In this document: positions 12,627 through 25,100 of the stretch, in pieces
Numbering within the stretch: the first letter of the stretch is position 1
How the letters are laid out: the number at the start of each line of letters is the position of its first letter
Origin: Sclerodactyla briareus
Taxonomy: Eukaryota; Echinodermata; Holothuroidea; Dendrochirotida; Sclerodactylidae
DNA length: 64,000 nt
Assembly: GCA_026419785.1 (NCBI GenBank)
Contig: JAODTK010000510.1
Span: forward strand, 62,001-126,000
Direction of reading: 5' to 3'
Notes under the pieces: generated by a model
The model's input: the letters and a program-made list of their open reading frames with translations, nothing else
Databases searched by the model: none
Told to the model about the DNA's origin: nothing
Made by a program: the position numbers and the translations under genes

Positions 12627-12862
12627 AGTTTTGGATCGAAATCTGAGAAACAAATTGACCAGATAGCCTCGACCTACTGTTATCTCTTAGCGTCAGTCTG
12701 TAAAAGCGTTTAGAATCGACTACGTCAACGAACCCTTTTTTGGCAGTTTTGAATCAAAATCTGAGAAAAAAATTGACCAGATAGCCTCGACCTACTGTTA
12801 TCTCTTAGCTTCAGTCTGTAAAAGCGTTTAGAATCGACTACGTCAACGAACCCTTTTTTGGC
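12627..12862. repeat. 118-bp direct tandem duplication, 2 copies
   Basis: CTGAGAAA..AAATTGACCAG recurs at 12643 and 12761 (period 118). The rest of the unit (CCTCGACCTACTGTTATCTC, CGTTTAGAATCGACTACGTC, AACCCTTTTTTGGCA) is nearly identical in both copies. Few differences mean that the duplication is young compared with other repeats in the window. Confidence 0.95.
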
Positions 12863-14639
12863 ACGCGGAATTAGAGTCACTGAAGGCTACACAGGAGCAG
12901 AGAAAGAGGACTTCACCACAGACAAACCTCACTGCATTTGACCTCGGCCACCTGCTCAGCAGGCACAAGAGCAGGATGACATCTTTTCACTCTTTCCTAT
13001 TATTGCGGATGGGTTTTTACCTCTGAGCACTTTGTTGAGGGATCAGTATTATGTATTACTGGAAGTTAATCACAGTTAACCATCGACAGAGCCATGGCAT
13101 AGTTGCGTAGGAAGAACGGAAAATGCCTAATTCGACGTGCACAAAGAAAATGAATACGATAGACGTCTCCCATATTCCATTTCACCAATCTCGAAGTCGC
13201 TTGATTTCAACATATGTTGAAAACTCTATGCAATCCTTGATTGGTAATATTGTAATTAGATGCTGATTGAGCTGATATGGTAGCCTATACTTGCATATGC
13301 ATGAGTGATTCAATAAGGTAATCAGAGTTGAATGGATTGAAACTAATTGAGCGTAGGACTGCATCGCTAGCCGATTTTCCGTGAGTGCAAATTATACACG
13401 AGTGGCAGCTCGTAGCTAGGGATTGGAGCAAAAACTTCCCAACGTTGAGGGATCGAGTGGGAAAGTGATGTAAGACTATATTGGTCTGCCTTATTATTGA
13501 GAAACTATGTGTGAATTCACGCAAATGGGAACCCTGTTTCTTTACCTGGAACATAAAAAAATGACATGTTTGGATTTTAGAGCACTACAGAAGACATGAG
13601 AAATTGTTTGAACAATCCGAAACAATAATGTAAATGTGAATGCGTGCATTTGCATCAGGACTATAGAACCGACTACGCCCATATGACGAACTTTGTCAAA
13701 GTCAGTAGTAGGTACGTATAATATTATCAAGAATATGTTAATAGCATATTGACGTATACAGTGTAATAAATAGTGTTTTTTGTCCAATATTATTATGTTT
13801 ATACAACATATATTGCCTATCAGTACGACTGTGAATACGGGGTTGATGCAGCGGCATCTCAATAGGTAAGGGAGTTCGGACACCCGCGAACATGTGTGGT
13901 TAAACATGGGCCGGGCAAAATATCCTGTTCTCGCAGGGAGAAACAATTATTCCGCATGGCCAAACGGCATTCCTTGGGCCTTTTTTCCTTTCTTGGTACT
14001 TAGAAGAAGATTTAGCCCAGAAGAGGTAAATTCTAGCAAATTCTACGAAGTTCCCCAGAATGCTCCCGTACTGCACGTACTTACTCACCCCTCCTCCCAT
14101 GTGAACGAGGTCCTTAATTCACTCGCTACTCGATTTGCGAAGAAAACAGGCTCGATTGTAGAACAACAAGAAAGAGCGCCGCCAGTCGCTCTACTCGTCT
14201 CACGTACACTGTATGATAAATTATCGCCGCGCCGTGGTCTGTAGGCACTATTGGCTTAACGTAAATTCTGATGATAGTTATACGAGGGCGATAGATATCA
14301 CAACGGTTTGTATTTGTTGAGTGCAACTACTCATTGTTTTGTGAAACTATCGTTACCCACATTTCATGTGATTTCTAACGTGAATAGTTTTACCGGGTGC
14401 GTAAAACTTTATTCAAACAGAGGCTCAATATATCAACTCTTCAAAATAGCAACACAACCGTCTACCTGCACTGCTACAGCTAATTCATACTACAATATAT
14501 CTATGATTGTCAGTCAGGCAAGTAACACACTTTCAATCGACGTTCGTTAATTTATACTAAATTATGCTGAAAATACTTGCAACTGTACTTAAAGTTTTGA
14601 TTGCTGAAGGCTAAGCTGGAGGATACTCCCGGGTCAAGA
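12863..14639. other. No recognisable gene
   Basis: The largest frames are 13542-13946 minus (134 codons, hydrophobic) and 13894-14244 plus (116 codons). They overlap in opposite directions and neither shows a domain. The minus frame was examined as a possible TM1 exon of the receptor and rejected. Otherwise the sequence is AT-rich intergenic or intronic DNA. Confidence 0.45.
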
Positions 14640-14965
14640 AGCGAAAGCCTGTTCATAGTTACGGTGATGAGACTTTAAAAGGTCATAGGGGTACATCGGC
14701 ATTTCAACCGTGCGCTAAAAGTTTTTAGAACGTTTTTTTCGAAACTTTCTTCGAATTACACCGTTCCAGCAGGAACCCTTGCAGATCACCCTACATATTT
14801 AACAACAATACATAATAATACATGGATTGAATTGGTTGCTTTGTGAAATTTTGAAAAGAAAAAGTCGTAACGGGAATCTTCTCCATGCCCTGAACTCTTT
14901 AGTGGTGAGCATGCGCGCTCACCTGCTTACGTCAGTCGTGAACTGGCTTGTACTCTTATTATTCT
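14640..14965 (+). repeat. Diverged dispersed repeat, copy 1
   Basis: Several blocks are shared in the same order with 43150-43495: AAGGTCA.AGGGG, AGAAC, TTTA.CAACAATA, GGAT.GAATTGGTTGC, GTGGTGAGCATG.GC and GAACTGGCTT. The copies are strongly diverged with indels. The family is unknown. The frame at 14827-15075 lies within it and is probably incidental. Confidence 0.6.
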
Positions 14966-16844
14966 ATCACGCAGCTCTTGCTTCCAGGGCCAACGAAGAT
15001 GGTGATTTTGACCAGCTATTCAACCTGATACTGCAGCTGTTAACATGTTTCCTACTTCAAAATAGTGCGATATAAGATGAATTGAGGATTTTCTGTTCCA
15101 ACTTTGGATTTTGAAAACCCCATTCCCCAAGCGATGTAATGGTGTTCGAGATGATTTGCTAATTACAAGAAATTCAACAAGAATATGCAGTATGCAGTGC
15201 ACGTGTCGATCGGAGTGTTTCTACCGAATATTATACATTGCAATTATATGAATCAACAGAAAAATCAGTAACTCTCAAGATCTACTTCCAAACGTTTACA
15301 GTTTCGGCTATTGAGCTCGAGAAGTAATTTTGAAACGTATTGGACTGTACAATAACCGGCAGGCCACAACCTTGGTTCAGAGAAAGTACACGCATCCATT
15401 GAATAATAACTTGATAATTGCGGTAATCAACGGTTGATGCCTTGAAAGAATCGATCGATCCGTTTTATATGCGATGCAAATTATATACAGGATGGGAGTT
15501 GCCAGCTAGCAATAGGACGCAATGGAATTGTGTACCATAGGCCCACCCTTAATATTTTGGACGAGTAGCAGTAATATATATATAATTCTTTTCAGCGTGA
15601 TGAATAAAATCTAACTATTAAACAAAATGACACTGGGGCAACTAGGTGAAAATTCTTCTCATCAAGGCATGCCGATTAGCTCGCAGTGAATCTCAATATG
15701 ACTATGAAACATATGATTAGATGACCACAGCTCTGAGGTGGAAAAATGGGCAAATGTTTACGCTACTGCTCCACACAAGGACACGTTAACCCAGCATTAA
15801 CGTTCCCCCGACTAGTGTGATTGAGCTGCATCCCATACCCCGCTTTTGCTCAGTTATTATTTTTGTCATTGGAAAGCCGAGGCTCCCTCTTTGATGCCAG
15901 TCGTGCTCGCTGATTGATTAAGATGTTTCACGGCAGCTTACTTTCATTGTTTCGTATATTTCCCATTCTTGTCTGAAGAGAACTTCTGTAGCTGTTATCA
16001 GTTGTAATTGTTCACCCAGTAAAATGTCGTGGTGGAAGTGCCACCAAAATGCAGGCATAAACCCTCGTCACCTGGTGGCGATTTACCACAAAGAAAAAAA
16101 AGGAAACAAGTAGCCGAGACACATTTCTGCGAACAAAGTCCGGCCCTAACTGATCATCAGTAGGTGGGAGCTGTTCATAGTTATCATGCTCAGAGAAATT
16201 ATCGCGATTAGTAGGTACATAGTTTTCCCTGATCGATCAGTGAACAAAAGTGATTGCGCACTTGGTTGCAAACGAATCAAATTACCAAGGAGCAAGATAT
16301 GAAATTACCGCATATTGCCCAAGATCGTCAGTACCATGATCAATACCATGAATGTGGTTTGGTAGGCTAGGTACCGAGCAGAAGGGACATCGTGCAGCAG
16401 CGGATCCGTGGAGTTCATAGTTTTGGATGCTCAATCGACATTTTCTAGAATGTTTGTCCGCCAGTAAAAAGCTTCATCACTAACTCTAAGTGATCAGATA
16501 TCAGCACCAGCGATGCTACGACGAAGATCAAGGCTCTTTACTATCCTACGTTCCGCCTTCCCGTAGGCCTACAAATCGGACTAACAATTTCCTTATATTG
16601 TCGATAACCAGTTACCAAGCCAGGCTTCGAAAATATGTACTTGCTCTACCCAGTGCGCCTGTCGAAATTGTCGAACTAATCAAATCAAAACGTATTTCCT
16701 TCATGATAATCGTCCTTGCACTGAATGTAAAAAACCAAGAGTTGTCATCGTAAGAGAAAAATAATGCAACTGAATAATAGGTAGTCCACACTCCGCAAAT
16801 ATTGATGTGTATAATACACCTACGAATGAATATTTTGACGATAT
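14966..16844. other. No recognisable gene
   Basis: No open frame over about 90 codons and no domain or repeat was recognised. A lysine-poor 87-codon frame at 16490-16753 plus is unassigned. Confidence 0.5.
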
Positions 16845-17417
16845 TTATATTGCGATAACGGCGGGGTTACCACACTGACGGAGAGAATCCATTCTTATGA
16901 GATGAAGACAAAGTAAAAAGACATTTAACAAAGAGGACAGCCAACAGTAACGCCTTACCATATAACATGAATCATTTAGGCCGACGCGCATGCCTATACG
17001 GTACGTATCGATCTCTCCATGCTCCAGTGGACGAGGAAAAGAACGTTTGGGTCTATGCCTGAAGACAGAGAGAGAATTGACTAGATTCAACTGCAGCGCG
17101 GATTCCGACAGGCGAGCGAGCGTACTCAAATTACCGAATATGAGCGGATGGCCCCACCAATCAGGCTCTTCCTCCGTTCGCTCGGTACAGCTGCATGCTG
17201 ATAGGAACATCGATAGAAAGAAGCGGGCACGGCTCGCCGAGGTCGTGTGTACAACTCCAACGTTTCGTGGATGGATTGTCGAATGTGACGCAGACCTGTA
17301 TGCGTACGCTGTTCGGGAAATTCGGTTACATTGAATGGTGAGCATGACAGCATGGAATACATGTGTCAATTTCGCGTAGCCTCCCAACTTGAAGTTGTTA
17401 TAAACAGAAGAAGCCAC
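16845..17417 (-). other. Unassigned region open in three frames, longest 190 codons
   Basis: The minus-strand frame of 190 codons begins with GTG, not ATG. It is overlapped by a 114-codon plus frame (16990-17334) and a 78-codon minus frame (17126-17362). The core at about 17.0-17.3 kb is more GC- and CpG-rich than its flanks, which raises the chance of open frames. No family is recognised and no splice sites clearly frame an exon. A real exon is possible but not supported, and I would not call a gene without transcript evidence. Confidence 0.25.
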
Positions 17418-17757
17418 AGTGAATGGTCAACGGCGAATTCAGGGAATTACATTCGCACGATTGATCGCATCAGTGCCGCATGAGATAGCCGTCCTTAGTA
17501 CTGGGGTTGAAACTGAAAGTATAACAAAAATGCCCAAATCAACAAAATGCAATAGGCTCAAATATACAAATCAGGAAGATGAAGAAAATCCGAGATACAT
17601 ACGTAAAATACTCAGCGAGTGCCTGTTCAACTGACAAATGGAAGGACCAAAAATAAATAATGTTAATACTAGCCAACGGAACAAAAGAGTTGTTCATCTT
17701 TGCGTCGAAAAGAATACAACTTGTTATCGGAAAACCAATCGAAGACTTCCAACAAAG
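17418..17757. other. No recognisable gene
   Basis: Short frames only (17419-17634 plus, 71 codons, lysine/glutamate rich at its end). No domain was recognised. Confidence 0.45.
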
Positions 17758-17782
17758 TAGGATTAGGGTTAGGGTTGGGATT
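17758..17782 (+). repeat. Short interstitial telomere-like repeat
   Basis: GGATTAGGGTTAGGGTTGGG contains two perfect TTAGGG units and a degenerate third. It lies directly before the AT microsatellite. TTAGGG is the usual telomere unit of deuterostomes. The tract is short and could be chance or a repair scar. Confidence 0.7.
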
Positions 17783-17818
17783 ATCTATATATCTATATAT
17801 ATTATATATATATATATC

Positions 17819-17852
<34 letters not shown>

Positions 17853-17873
17853 ATATTATATATATATATATAT

Positions 17874-17907
<34 letters not shown>

Positions 17908-17911
17908 ATAT
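17783..17911. repeat. (AT)n microsatellite
   Basis: About 130 bp of almost pure AT/TA dinucleotides with occasional phase breaks (TATATTATATA) and a few C interruptions at the start. The two open frames across it (Ile/Tyr alternation) are compositional. Confidence 0.98.
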
Positions 17912-20002
17912 CTTGGCGCTGCTAACATGTTCAGCTGAAGAAACCTTTCACCCGTATTGAGCGAGCTGTTGCAAATCGAAGTTGAAAGGAAGCTGTTTCC
18001 CCAATCAGGCTTTTTAGCAGTAAAGTATTCTATGCTTTCACCCAGGAATCTGGTAACCTATCAGTTTCGAAGTTCAGGTCCATGTACTGTGCAGTACAGT
18101 ACACACCACCATATACACCCCATGCACCCATTCTGGTGCTGTGGGCCTATATAGACTCTCCTAGCTACATCCAGTCGGGTTTCGTTTTAACGAGTCGAAA
18201 TTTGGTTAGCTATCATCCCCCACACAGACTGGGTATGCAGTAGATCGAGATCAGTGCAAATGACAAGCCACATCTCACATTTACCCAGTCAGCACCTGGG
18301 CGGAAAGACTTAGTGAGATGTAGCGCTCTGTCCACAGATAAACCCCTCTACAGACACACCCAAACCCGAAATGACTGGATCACAAGTCCTAACCACGCTA
18401 CCACGTCATGAAGATGATAAAGAATAATCTCAATTATTCAAGTGAATGCCCTTTTCCGTTTTGGTCAGAAAGTCCAAAAAGAGTATTCACTGCGGGTCTA
18501 TCATGGAACTATTATATCAACTGGAGAGATTGTGAACTCGTTTCATGCTCATTTTTTTGGAGGTGGGGGGGGGGGGGCTTTCAATGAACACGAAACGTGT
18601 TGGTGCTGCACTATAACATGGTAAACACCAAATCCACGTTCATCATTTGTTGCGTCCCCATGGAAGCGAGCATTGTATGAATCTCTTTTCCAAAAGGTAA
18701 CCACCTTTGAGCATGGCACACACCCATAGGTTTTCGTAGGCCTGTCATGAGAAATTTTTAGCATGACCTTTGACTCAACTATGATTCAGCCAGGCTGATT
18801 CCGTGACAGAATAACCGTGATGAAATGTTAGACGATTGTTGATCTCCAGAGTCGCATTTTTGTATTTCAGGGTCTTCACGGAGAAGGTAAATTTATAATC
18901 AGAAAAATAAACACTAAGGTCTGAAAGACGGAGTTGCCTGAGGTGTGATCTATCTCGTACGAATGACCATGCTGCGTGGATTGATCCCACTTTACATTCT
19001 GAGCAATCACTCGTGAATGAGAAAATAGGAGCTGAGATTCACAGGACGTTTCAGGAGAATTTGACAGACAGACGTGAGTATCTGAAAGGTCACAACTACC
19101 TTTCTCTTCAGTTGTTTATGTTTTTTGCCCGAGAGATGAGGAATGGAATGACTTCTCTCCTACCATGACCAGTGTGTCTGGCGGTGCGAATCATAGTATA
19201 CTAGAAATAGATGTTATGCTGGCCTGGCCACACACGAGTATCAGTAACTTCTCAAAAAAGATGATAAACTCACACTAAAAACGAATTACGATGTGGAAAT
19301 GTTGAAGTCGATGAGAAGTGTTGGCACCTATGTCTCCACACGCATGTATGGTGTCGTTCGCGAATGTATCAACGTTCCATCAGTGGTTTTCCTTGTCTCC
19401 TGTGTCTCTCTTCTGCGGCCTCTCTAGTCTTCGAGTAAAAAGAGAGAGGACTACTTTTCGATATTTGTCATGTACCTTGTTAGTTTCATGGCACAAGAAG
19501 TAAATACAGCTAATCGTCTATTTATGCATGACAATTCACTGCTATTTCTCAACGCAAATTACTGTTCTCTTATTGCGAGAGTTAATTGATGCTAACTTCT
19601 GATTGTTCTAGTTACTCCAAGCTCCACAAACCTAAATTCAAACGCTTCACAAGCTACAGAATATTCATTGTTTTCAATTCACTGCTTTCATAAGCACCGA
19701 GGGCGTGCGAGACTCCCCCCTTTTCCTAATGAAGTGTTTAATATAATGTCCCTTCTATCGTTTTCTCATGGTCTCTCCATCTCTTCATGAGTGGCCGAGA
19801 GTACCTTCAACCTTTATAAACTAGAATAAGGAATCACATGATTTGTACCCGTTGCCTTCTCGCTAGGCAGTTTGCAAGATCGACCATGGCCTGTAAAAAC
19901 GATGAGTAGCCAATGTGCATGTTGCACATTGAGGTTCGGGGGAATAATCTTATCCCGAGTACTTCCGCTTTTGGGATTGCTGCTGGCATTAAAGAACAAT
20001 AG
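17912..20002. other. No recognisable gene
   Basis: Unassigned DNA with short frames. A G-run at about 18562-18577 gives a poly-Gly/poly-Pro shadow on the two strands. No domain, tRNA or terminal repeat was recognised. Confidence 0.45.
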
Positions 20003-20388
20003 GAGCTTTAGATTTCACGAAGGCAACGGCAACGGCAACGTATGACGCAATGAAAAACCTACTTCGCATGCGACAACCTCACCAACTGCCGTACAACGTC
20101 GAGCCACGACGGGAGTCACCATTTTCACGTTGTCCCTAGGACGTGAACGTGAACCCAGCGCGCGGCATCATTCAACAGGCTGAACAATGGAATTCGGGAA
20201 TTTTACCGCTAAAATAATCGAACGCGCGATCGTAAAACGCGCGCATCTACATCACGCAACTGGCACATTGACACGTGCGCGAAATCTAAAGCGCCCTTCC
20301 TGCAGGACGGCGACGTGGTCTACATACAACGTGGAAAACATTACGTCATACGTTGCCGTTGCCGTCGCCGTTGTGAAATCTAAAGCTC
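20003..20388. mobile_element. MITE-like DNA transposon, 386 bp, 45-bp terminal inverted repeats
   Basis: The left end GAGCTTTAGATTTCAC is followed by GGCAACGGCAACGGCAACG and TATGACG. The right end is the reverse complement of the same structure, with about 42 of 45 positions matching. The flanking 4-bp ATAG at 19999-20002 and 20389-20392 is a candidate target-site duplication. The inside has no transposase; a 78-codon frame at 20187-20423 runs out through the right end. This is a non-autonomous element, presumably moved by a transposase encoded elsewhere. The superfamily is not assigned because a 4-bp TSD fits several. Confidence 0.9.
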
Positions 20389-21379
20389 ATAGTATCCTGT
20401 TTGCACAGTTTACGGGACCATGAATATGTTCGTGCCTTTGCTCGGCAAGCATATAAAGAGAAAATCCGTCTGTACTATTGTAACGGTAACGTTGAATGCA
20501 GGTTTCTTTTTCAGCGAAGTTTAATCAATCGGGCCTCCGGTCGAAGGGCCACTATGACATAATAATCCCCAACACCAATCGACCATCACCATATTTAGGA
20601 TCAATGCTTAACTCTACCATTTACCTACATCGTTCGAGAAAATTATGAAATGCTAAGATGTTGGTAGGAAATGGGTGCTGTTATTATAGTGTTGCGGAGT
20701 TCAGCCAATCGTCTGATGTTATAGGTTTGAGGTTATATGTTGTAGGAGGAGGCTACATGTTAGTCACTACGTAGTATAGCACTATGTTTCGAGGGTAGGT
20801 CAAGCGGAAATAGAGCGATGGTAATTATGATAGACATCCAACACCATTGCTACCGTCAGTAAACAGTACATCGATGTAACAATCTCAAAAAAGGCAAACA
20901 AATCTGCCATTTTATGACAGTTTTTTCTTCAAGAAATTAACATCCTAAGAAAGAAAAAGCAAATGTATTCAACAATCACTTCTCGTGAGAATAAATACCA
21001 CTGGATGTCTAATGTGCAGTGCCTTTTCCGAGGCTGAAGCGATACTCCTCTGAGTAGTAACATTAACGATGACAATTGACCAAAACCATGGACAATCTTT
21101 AACCCGAATCCATTCACCTCGCGTTTGTATCAGCTCCATCGGAGATCATGACGCCTCGATCCTCCCTTACACAGCAAGTTCGTATCTTTCAAAAAGTGAA
21201 GATTCCATACTTATTGATGATACTCAAGGGGAGTCTTTTAAGTGTTGTAACAGCCGGCAACAATATTTTCATCCAAAAGACCGAGACGTCGTGTATTCGC
21301 CGATATCAAAGTAACTACTAGCCAAAACTTTTCTCTGAAAATACCCAATCCACACGAAAATAACTGCGTTCCTGTAGTC
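20389..21379. other. No recognisable gene
   Basis: Short frames only (20929-21117 minus, 21069-21314 plus). No motif was recognised. Confidence 0.45.
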
Positions 21380-22110
21380 CTCATGAGACAGCTTTGTTTG
21401 CGGAAATGAGTCTACTACAGTTTGGTTGTTCTACTCAACGCAGGTTCGAATGTGTGCTAAGTATGTATTGAGTTCTCAATACCTGTCCCGTTAGTCCTTC
21501 TACTTTCCACAGCTGTCCTGCAGCATTCAGACCCTATATTACGGGTGCGGAAGGGAACCTACTGTAGTTCGGTCCCTCTACTTGACGCATGTGCGAATGT
21601 TGTAGGTATGTGGTGGCAGTGGGGTCTCACTGCCTGTCCCTTCAGTCCTCCACTTATCACAGGCCTTGTATCATAAATCGCAGGTACGGAAAGACCTACT
21701 GTAGTTTTGCCCTCTATTAATTTGAATGCAGGTGTGTTGCGATGCTAGATGTTCGGCGCAGTGTGGTCCTGATATCTGTCCCTTGGTTCCCTCTACTTAT
21801 AACAGGTCTGCAGTTGCCTTCAGACTACATGTCGCAGGTGCAGAAGGGGGTCTACTGCGGAGTCTTGTTCATTGTTCCTTTTGTACCTGTGTTAGCTAGG
21901 AATGAAGCAGGATTTCAGGCAACGGCAGTTAGTCAGGTCTACTTATCGCAGGTGCAAGTGTGGAAGGGGTGTGTATTACAGTTTAGTTTGGTCCCTCTAT
22001 TTGGAGCAGGTGCGACTTTTGCAGTGCGGTGTTACCTCTCTGTCGCTGATACATGGTAGGTGCGAAATCCTGACGACCAATCGCATGTGCAGATGGCAGC
22101 TATATGCGTG
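21380..22110. repeat. Decayed satellite, period about 125-155 bp, about 5 copies
   Basis: A block reading CTACTGTAGTTCGGTCCCTCTAC recurs in diverged form at about 21413, 21559, 21698, 21852 and 21975. It is accompanied each time by a TGTCCC..AGTCC block and a TCGCAGGTGCGGAA-like block. The spacing varies because of indels. The 105-codon frame at 21742-22059 follows from the repeat and is not a gene call. Confidence 0.75.
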
Positions 22111-25100
22111 ACACGTCCACAGTATGTAATATGGTCTCACCGCCGACAGGTGCGATTTGCATCTAAATATGTGGCACGTTCTCAGCTCTTTCCAGACTCA
22201 CCGCAAAAAACTTACCGATGGGAATTGCTAAAAGTGACAATATGATATAATAATAATAACAATAATTTTTCACATCTATATAGCGCTTCATACAAGTATT
22301 TCTGGATGATCAATATCTTAGAAGGAATTATTTGAGATATTCCAGAAGAACGACGTCTTGGAGTGTTTCGTACTTGTTTAGAAGACGTGAGCTCCATGTC
22401 CTGTACGAAGTATTGGGCAAGATGCTAGCTGGGGGGTGAAGTTGAGCTGATGAACGGGGAGTAACACCGGTAGAGGCCTGTTCGGGAGTAACGAGGTCAC
22501 AGATGTAGTGTGTTGCCAAGCCATTTCTAGCTTCGTAAGTAAGAAGAATCTCAACTCAATCTCTAGTCACGGGCAACCAGGGGAGGGATTGCAGAACTAA
22601 TAGATTGGTTTATTAACAGTATATTAGTATTGCAGCAACATGTGCTGTGACAAGATGTCTAACTTGTTTCGACGCCAAAAACAAGCTTCGGGGAAATCTG
22701 CCGCCGTCCTTGTTGGCGGATCGAACGCGAGTATAAGCTGTGTCGGCACCGAGCATGCTCATTCCTTTCAGCATTGTGCGGTTGGTAATGATAATGTTGG
22801 TAATGAGTATTTCTCGAGGCTCGTATGAGGCCTAATAGAAGCTAACCTTGCGCTAGTGTCGTGTGTTATGTGGTTTCACTTACATAGAGGGTTACTAATT
22901 CCAAGATAGAAATATCCATTTCAGTAGGGTGACATCCGCAGTGGCGTCATGTTATGTGAGACTATGGATCGAATCTCACGAATTATGATATCATAGGAAT
23001 GGAGGGTTATATTTAGTGAATACCTTTACCGAGATTGATTCCGACATGCGCCTGTCGTATCTTTCTTCGCATAGAATAACAATATATTAGCTAGGCTATA
23101 CTATTCCTCCGTCGTTACATTCGATATTCGGTGAATCCAATTCGTCCAATAACCTCAGGCAAACTAGAAATGAAGGCTTTTATCTCCGTGCCAACCAGGG
23201 TCCTCCCGGAAATTCTCAATATGATATCAGCAATTCGACACAACAACCGATACAACTGCGGATATAGCCTGAGGGATGGCATATACGAAGGATGTTTTTG
23301 TGGAGCCCGGGACCGTTTCGAACAGATAGTAAAAAGGAAGCATAACCTGGGATTTCCGTGAATGTTGTATAGAGGATAATATCATTCTTGATATCTCATA
23401 TCACAACACTGCTCGGTGCTCCTTTCGTGCATGCGTCCGTCGACTTGGTTGCCGATCCTGGTCCTGAAGCAGATCAAACAGTTTCGTGTTCATTAACAGA
23501 CTTACAAACACATTTTTCCTGTTTGTGTTTGACCATTTTTACTGGGTATAAGCCATGGACCGATTGTGTGTACCTCAGAGAGAGAATTTTCACTTCATAG
23601 ACGCGCAAGCAATCATCACGTAGGTATAACAACCACTAACCTTCCAGTAACCGAGTAGCGTAATGTTAGCAGCAACTGCCATTTGTGAAATCATAAACTG
23701 CTAGTATCAGTATCACCACCTAATAATTAGTTAAATTTTCCACAATAATCACCAAAAGCAATAAAGCATTCATATCACGCATGCCTTTAGTAATATAATT
23801 GGCCAATAGTGTCAAGGTTGTAGAATCAGTCAGCTCATTTTAGTGGGCTTGCTTGCTTATAGTTTGAACCAGAAGTAGAAGCTCATCGTATTGTTGGAGT
23901 TATTATCAACGTTCCCATCTACTCTACAGAGTTTACTGAAATCTTTTATATTATCACCATATATTAAGATTATTAACTGAACATATTTCTCGCATAATCC
24001 GGACCTAACTTATCAATGAGAAAAAGTAGGTTTTTTTTGTTTTGGTGCCTGTATATTACCCCAACGTGACTATCCCATGTTTCCCGATCAATTGCGTTGT
24101 TATAAACTATGTTGCTTGTTGTTACAGCAACCGTCCTGTCCCTCCATCGCACGCTATCCTCATAAATCAGGCCATAACACGGAGTAGTTGCCATAGAGGA
24201 TAGGAACCTATAAACAACAGGATCAAATAGTTTTGATTCGAGTTTAGACGAAAGTTAGGATCAGGTTCCGCGTCATCGAAACCGAATTAGTTGTCCGGGT
24301 GCGCATCGCGGCCCTATAGTCTGCGCAGTTAGTAGGTATTGACGTGAGTTATCACTTGTGAAGAGCCAGGACACCGACTTACCGTGACTGCCTTGCAGTA
24401 ATTACCGTTCATGATCTGATCATGTTTTTATCTCATGTAAAATAATGAATGTTTTTTAGCGACCAGTGATATTGGCCGGGCTACGAGCACCGGGTAGAAT
24501 TCTTTCTTCTTGTGTCCACTTATGACGCGTTCGATCACTATCCTTCCATATATATTTGTAGTTTTGTTGATGTCATAGTGCCGGAATTTAACAAAAGATT
24601 CGTATTGGTATCAACGTAGACTGTAACGGAAAGATCAAAGGAACTGACTATAAGACCCAACGGTGAGATGCTGCTATGACGCACCCGGACGATTCGATGT
24701 CCCGAGGGAGATTGGTTCAATTCTGTTAGTTCTATATCCCAATTTTCAAATTCGGAGCAGTAACTTTCGAATTTCGAGAAGCCTTACAAAGTTTGTACGT
24801 TATATGTTTAGACTACCTGGCTACTGGATTCCAAAACGTATATTCGGTCCTCAAAAGCACTACCCATGATACCACTACTTGCCACTACTTGCCACTGACC
24901 GTACAGAAATCAGTGTAACTTATCCCTGTTCCTATGAACTATGCCTTTTTTGCCTCATAATAGAGTTTTGACGTATTCGAACTCTTCCTTGAGGTAATTT
25001 GAGGGCGGTGTGGTGGTAGGATCGTCTGCAGTTTCCCAGAGTTTCACTGGTTCGAAGTCGATGTTCGACAATGATTACCGACTATCATCCGACTCCTCCC

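Noticed and set aside
13542-13946. TM1 exon of the receptor (hydrophobic minus frame with VVLIGN)
   Set aside because: The GxxN-like motif is suggestive, but no donor in the right phase follows it and the rest of the frame does not look like a receptor N-terminus.
17660-17960. Ile/Tyr-rich frames of 86-92 codons
   Set aside because: They translate the AT microsatellite.
25000-25075. tRNA-like segment with CACTGGTTCGAAGTCG
   Set aside because: The GGTTCGA block is present but a matching acceptor stem and D arm are not.
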